A stretch of DNA of 64,000 nucleotides, taken from Tricholomella constricta. Its lineage: Eukaryota; Basidiomycota; Agaricomycetes; Agaricales; Lyophyllaceae. Both the position numbers and the translations under genes were made by a program. Shown here in pieces: positions 60,986-64,000 of this stretch. Below the pieces are notes generated by a model that saw nothing but the letters and a program-made list of their open reading frames with translations, did not search any database and was not told the DNA's origin. Position 1 is the first letter of the stretch; every line of letters starts with the position of its first letter. Location of the stretch: NCBI GenBank assembly GCA_013368375.1, contig JAACJP010000026.1, positions 372,001-436,000 of the forward strand, read 5' to 3'.

Positions 60986-63035
60986 TTAGATTGTGGGGTC
61001 CCGTGGTTTTCTTGGGAATAGTCGGTGGAATTTAAGGGCCATGTCCTTTGCTCCTTCTATATTCTCCGCTGGTTCCCAGGTATCGTCTTCGGGGCCGTAC
61101 CCTTCCCATCGTACCAAGTAGAGGACGTGTTTCCCTCGTGTTCGGGAATCCAGGATCTGTCCCACTTCGTAGTGTTCTTCGCCCTCGACTTCGATCGTCT
61201 GCGGAGGTGGTTTTGATCGTCCGGGGAAATTCTCGTGCTCGTGCTTCTCGAGCAACTTGACGTGGAAGACATTGTGAATCCCTTTCAGTGTCGGAGGTAG
61301 TTCCAGTCGATACGCGTGGCTGGAGATCTTCTGCAGGATTTTGAAGGGGCCCAGTCTCCGGTGGTCCAGCTTTTTGGAGGGGCGTTTCGTTTTGATGTTC
61401 CGGCAGTCGAGCCATACTTCCGTTCCTACGGCCCAGTCTGGTGTAGGGTCCCGTTTCTTATCTGCAAATCGTTTGTAAGCTTCATTTGCGATCTCTATTT
61501 CTTTGCGGAGGTAGTCCTGGAGGGTCCGGAGGTCTACGGCTACCTCCTGGGCTTCTTTCGCCGGTATATCTTTTATAGAGATTGTCAAGCGGGGGTGATA
61601 GCCCTTGTTTGCGAAGAAAGGGGAAACTCCCGTGGTCGAATGGGTCGTATTGTTGTACGTGAATTCCGCCAGAGGGAGCTGAATTCGCCAGTTGGTCTAG
61701 AGATAGTTCACGTACATCCGGAGGTATTGTTCCAGTGTCTGATTTACTCGTTCCGTCTGGCCGTCGGTCTCCGGGTGATACGCGGTCGAGAGGTTTGATT
61801 TGATGTCCAGGGCTTTACATAGCGAGCTCCAGAAACGGGAGACGAAGAGGGTGCCTCTGTCCGATATGATGTCGTCGGGCAGTCCGTGCTTGGAGAAGAC
61901 ATGTTCCAAGAATAATTGAGCGAGTTCCTTTGCTGTGTCCGTTGTGTGACAGGGTATGAAGATGCCCTGCTTGGTGAGGCGGCATACTACGACTAGTATG
62001 GCGTCGTACCCATCCGATTCCGGTAATTCTACAATGTGGTCCATGGATATGGAGGCCCACGCCCTTCGTCCAATCTGGAGTGGTTTCAATAGTCCGTATG
62101 GGCTATGGCGTGGGACCTTCGCTCTTTTACAGGTATAACAGCTTCGGACGTATCGAGTGACCTCCTTCCTTAATCCGGGCCAGAAATAAGTCCTCATGAT
62201 GAGTTGTGTGGTCTTTCTGATCCCTGGATGTCCGCACAGTTTGTGGTCGTGATGTTGCTGTAGGATGTCGAGGCGTAATCTGGAATGGTCCGGTACGTAG
62301 ATTCTTCCGTCGCGAAAGAGTAGTTTGCCATCCTCGGATAGGGAGAACGCGGAGGTCTCATCTCCGGGTTTGGGTGCGTGTCTCTCGAAGAATTTGTCTC
62401 GGGGTGTGTTCCGGATGTTGTTTAGTAGGAGCTCCTCGTTCAGTATTAGGGCCGCGTTCAATCGTTCGGGAGGTATGATGATGCGGTTGTTGAACGAATT
62501 ATGATCCTGTTCGAACCCTTTCTTGGGATACACGTCTGGCCGTCGCGTGAGGGCATCTGGTTTCGCTCCTAATCTTCCGGGTCTGTAGTTTATTTGGAAG
62601 TCGAAGTTCGCCAGGCATTCCGACCATCGTGCTTGTCTGCGACTGAGTTGCTTGGTCGTAGAGAAATACTGTAGGTTATTGTGGTCGGAGTACACTTGAA
62701 TGCGGTGGGGAGATCCCTCTAGGTAGGCCCTCCATTGCTTAAACGCTTCCACGATTGCTAGGAGCTCCTTATCATAGATGTCGTAGTGTAGCTCCGCGTC
62801 TATCATAATTCTCGCGTAGAAGGCGACAGGACGTAAGTCTTGTGATGTCTCGTCAAATTGGGAGATGATCCCCGCTATGGCGAAGTCGGAAGCGTCGCAC
62901 TCTAATATCACCGGTAGTTGAGGATCGAAGTGTCGTAGGATGGGTGCGGAGGAGAATGCTTTCTTCAATAGTTCGAAGACTCCTTCGCATTCGGAATCCC
63001 ATTTCCAGATTGTGTCCTTTTGCGTGAGTTTGTTT
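60986..63035 (-). pseudogene. Chromovirus pol: RNase H, integrase and chromodomain
   Basis: RNase H: VILECDASDFAIAGI, DKELLAIVEAFKQW, YSDHNNLQYF, GAKPDALTR. Integrase: HKLCGHPGIRKTTQL ... CYTCKRAK (HHCC), SISMDHIVELP, DIISDRGTLFVS, HPETDGQTERVNQTLE (D,D,E). Next come a GPY/F-like LGPFKILQKIS and a chromodomain, YEVGQILDSRTRG then YLVRWEGYGPEDDTWEP. Chromodomains bind methylated histone H3 and steer integration. An in-frame TAG at 61697-61699 interrupts the integrase just after its catalytic Glu. A one-base loss at the C run 63036-63038 separates this part from RT. Confidence 0.88.
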
Positions 63036-64000
63036 CCCTCTTCGTTATGCCCGAGTAATTGTCGATAAACCGCCGATAGAAGTTTGCAAAGCCTAGGAAA
63101 GATTGGAGTTCCTTGACCTTCGTCGGTCTAGGCCACTTCCGGATCGCGTCGACTTTTCCTGGATCCATCTTTACTCCGCCGGGGGATACGATGATGCCTA
63201 GGTATTCGATCTCCGTAGTGTGAAACGTGCATTTCTCCGGTTTCGCATGAAGGTTGTGTTTCCGGAGCCTCTCGAGGACCTTCCGAACGTGTCCGTGATG
63301 TTCCTCTAAGGTCTCCGAGAAAACCAGAATGTCGTCGAGGTAGATCACTACGAACACGTCGTTCATGTCGTGGAAGATGTCGTTCATGAAGTGTTGGAAT
63401 GTCGCGGGTGAGTTTGTCATGCCGAAAGGCATTACCAGGTATTCGAAAAGTCCATAACGAGTGCGGAAGGCTGTCTTCCATTCGTGTCCCGGAGCTATGC
63501 GGACGTTGTTGTAGCCCACTCGGAGGTCGATCTTCGAGTATACTTTCGCTTTTTGAAGTCGGTCTATGAGGTCTCCGATCAGAGGTAGAGGGTAACGGTT
63601 CTTCTTGGTGATCCGATTTAATCCTCTATAGTCCACGCATAGCCGGAGTGATCCGTCCTTCTTCTTTGCGAATAGTACCGGAGCTCCCGCTGACGAACTC
63701 GAAGGTCGGATGAACCCTTTTCCGAGCATCTCGTCGATGTAATCCTTCAATGCTTTCAACTCCAGTTCGGACATGTTGTATATCTTTCCGAAGGGAGGGG
63801 TAGTGTTTTCGTCGAGTTCCACTGTGTGATCGTAGGGTCGGTGTGGGGGGATGGTTTTCGCTTCGCCCGCTGAGAATACGTCTTCGAAGTCCCTGTACTC
63901 CGGAGGTACGACTTCCTCGAAGATTTCCCTTTCTGTCTTTGGTTGCTTGGGTTCATCGTCGGAGGTGTTATTGGCATGGAGGTGTTCTTCCTTTTCGGTG
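63036..64000 (-). pseudogene. Chromovirus pol: reverse transcriptase (continues past the window)
   Basis: The minus-strand frame is open to the window edge. It has [36 protein letters not shown] (first Asp), [16 protein letters not shown] and [13 protein letters not shown] (YLDD active site), then a thumb segment [19 protein letters not shown]. The frame then breaks at 63036-63038. The upstream part ([29 protein letters not shown]) is the usual linker before RT in Tf-type elements. Confidence 0.88.

Larger units (their letters stand above)
58198..64000 (-). mobile_element. Ty3/gypsy chromovirus with antisense accessory gene (truncated by window edge)
   Basis: From the window edge leftwards on the minus strand: RT, RNase H, integrase and chromodomain (to 60986). 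Next comes a non-coding stretch with a T-run of about 31 nt (60819-60849), a plus-strand spliced gene (58766-60745), a polypurine tract and the 3' LTR. Gag and the 5' LTR lie outside the window. Confidence 0.88.

Overview
This window is nuclear DNA of a filamentous fungus, almost certainly an agaricomycete (Basidiomycota). Genes are broken by many short (about 45-70 bp) GT-AG introns, a few of them GC-AG. The gene families fit: an F-box/LRR protein, a tyrosine-kinase-like pseudokinase, a DUF6532 protein, a Plavaka transposase, a fungal metacaspase, fungal GH13 amylases with a CBM20, and Ty3/gypsy chromoviruses. Gene models were built by hand from splice sites and reading-frame continuity. No search was run.

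Host genes, left to right: secreted type-B carboxylesterase/lipase (264-2915, +); HNH-domain protein (3146-4545, +); RS-rich nuclear protein (4928-6323, -), which has to be assembled from five small exons; dual-specificity-like phosphatase (6796-7470, -); a divergent DUF6532 gene (8989-11323, -) and Plavaka transposase gene (11535-14738, +); maltase/alpha-glucosidase (15963-18579, +); tRNA-Gln(TTG); F-box/LRR protein (20933-22537, +); multi-pass membrane protein (24391-25875, +); tRNA-Arg(ACG); metacaspase (28411-30790, -); pseudokinase (32131-33347, +); two alpha-amylase-CBM20 paralogues in inverted, divergent orientation (33513-36083, - and 42241-44848, +); small Gln/Pro-rich protein (45405-46060, -). 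The maltase and the two amylases put three starch-degrading genes within 29 kb.

Mobile DNA dominates the right half. (i) 37631-41249 is a 3.6-kb element lying between the two amylases. It has 15-bp terminal inverted repeats, a perfect 7-bp target duplication and one intact 960-codon gene of a family I cannot name. (ii) 46237-57690 is an 11.45-kb DNA transposon with perfect 105-bp inverted repeats and a perfect 8-bp target duplication. Its transposase motifs resemble the P-element/THAP9 group. (iii) Nested inside a coding exon of (ii) is a complete 6.3-kb Ty3/gypsy retrotransposon (50203-56509, 194-bp LTRs, ACGT duplication). (iv) From 58198 to beyond the window is a chromodomain-bearing Ty3/gypsy element. 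Between its pol and its 3' LTR it carries a spliced antisense gene that encodes a Gal4-type Zn(II)2Cys6 cluster plus a coiled coil.

The most promising undescribed systems are (i), (ii), the antisense zinc-cluster gene of (iv), and the Plavaka/DUF6532 divergent pair. All inferred frameshifts in the window are one-base losses, mostly in short homopolymers, and all lie inside elements (ii)-(iv). This could be real decay or poor consensus polishing of repeats.
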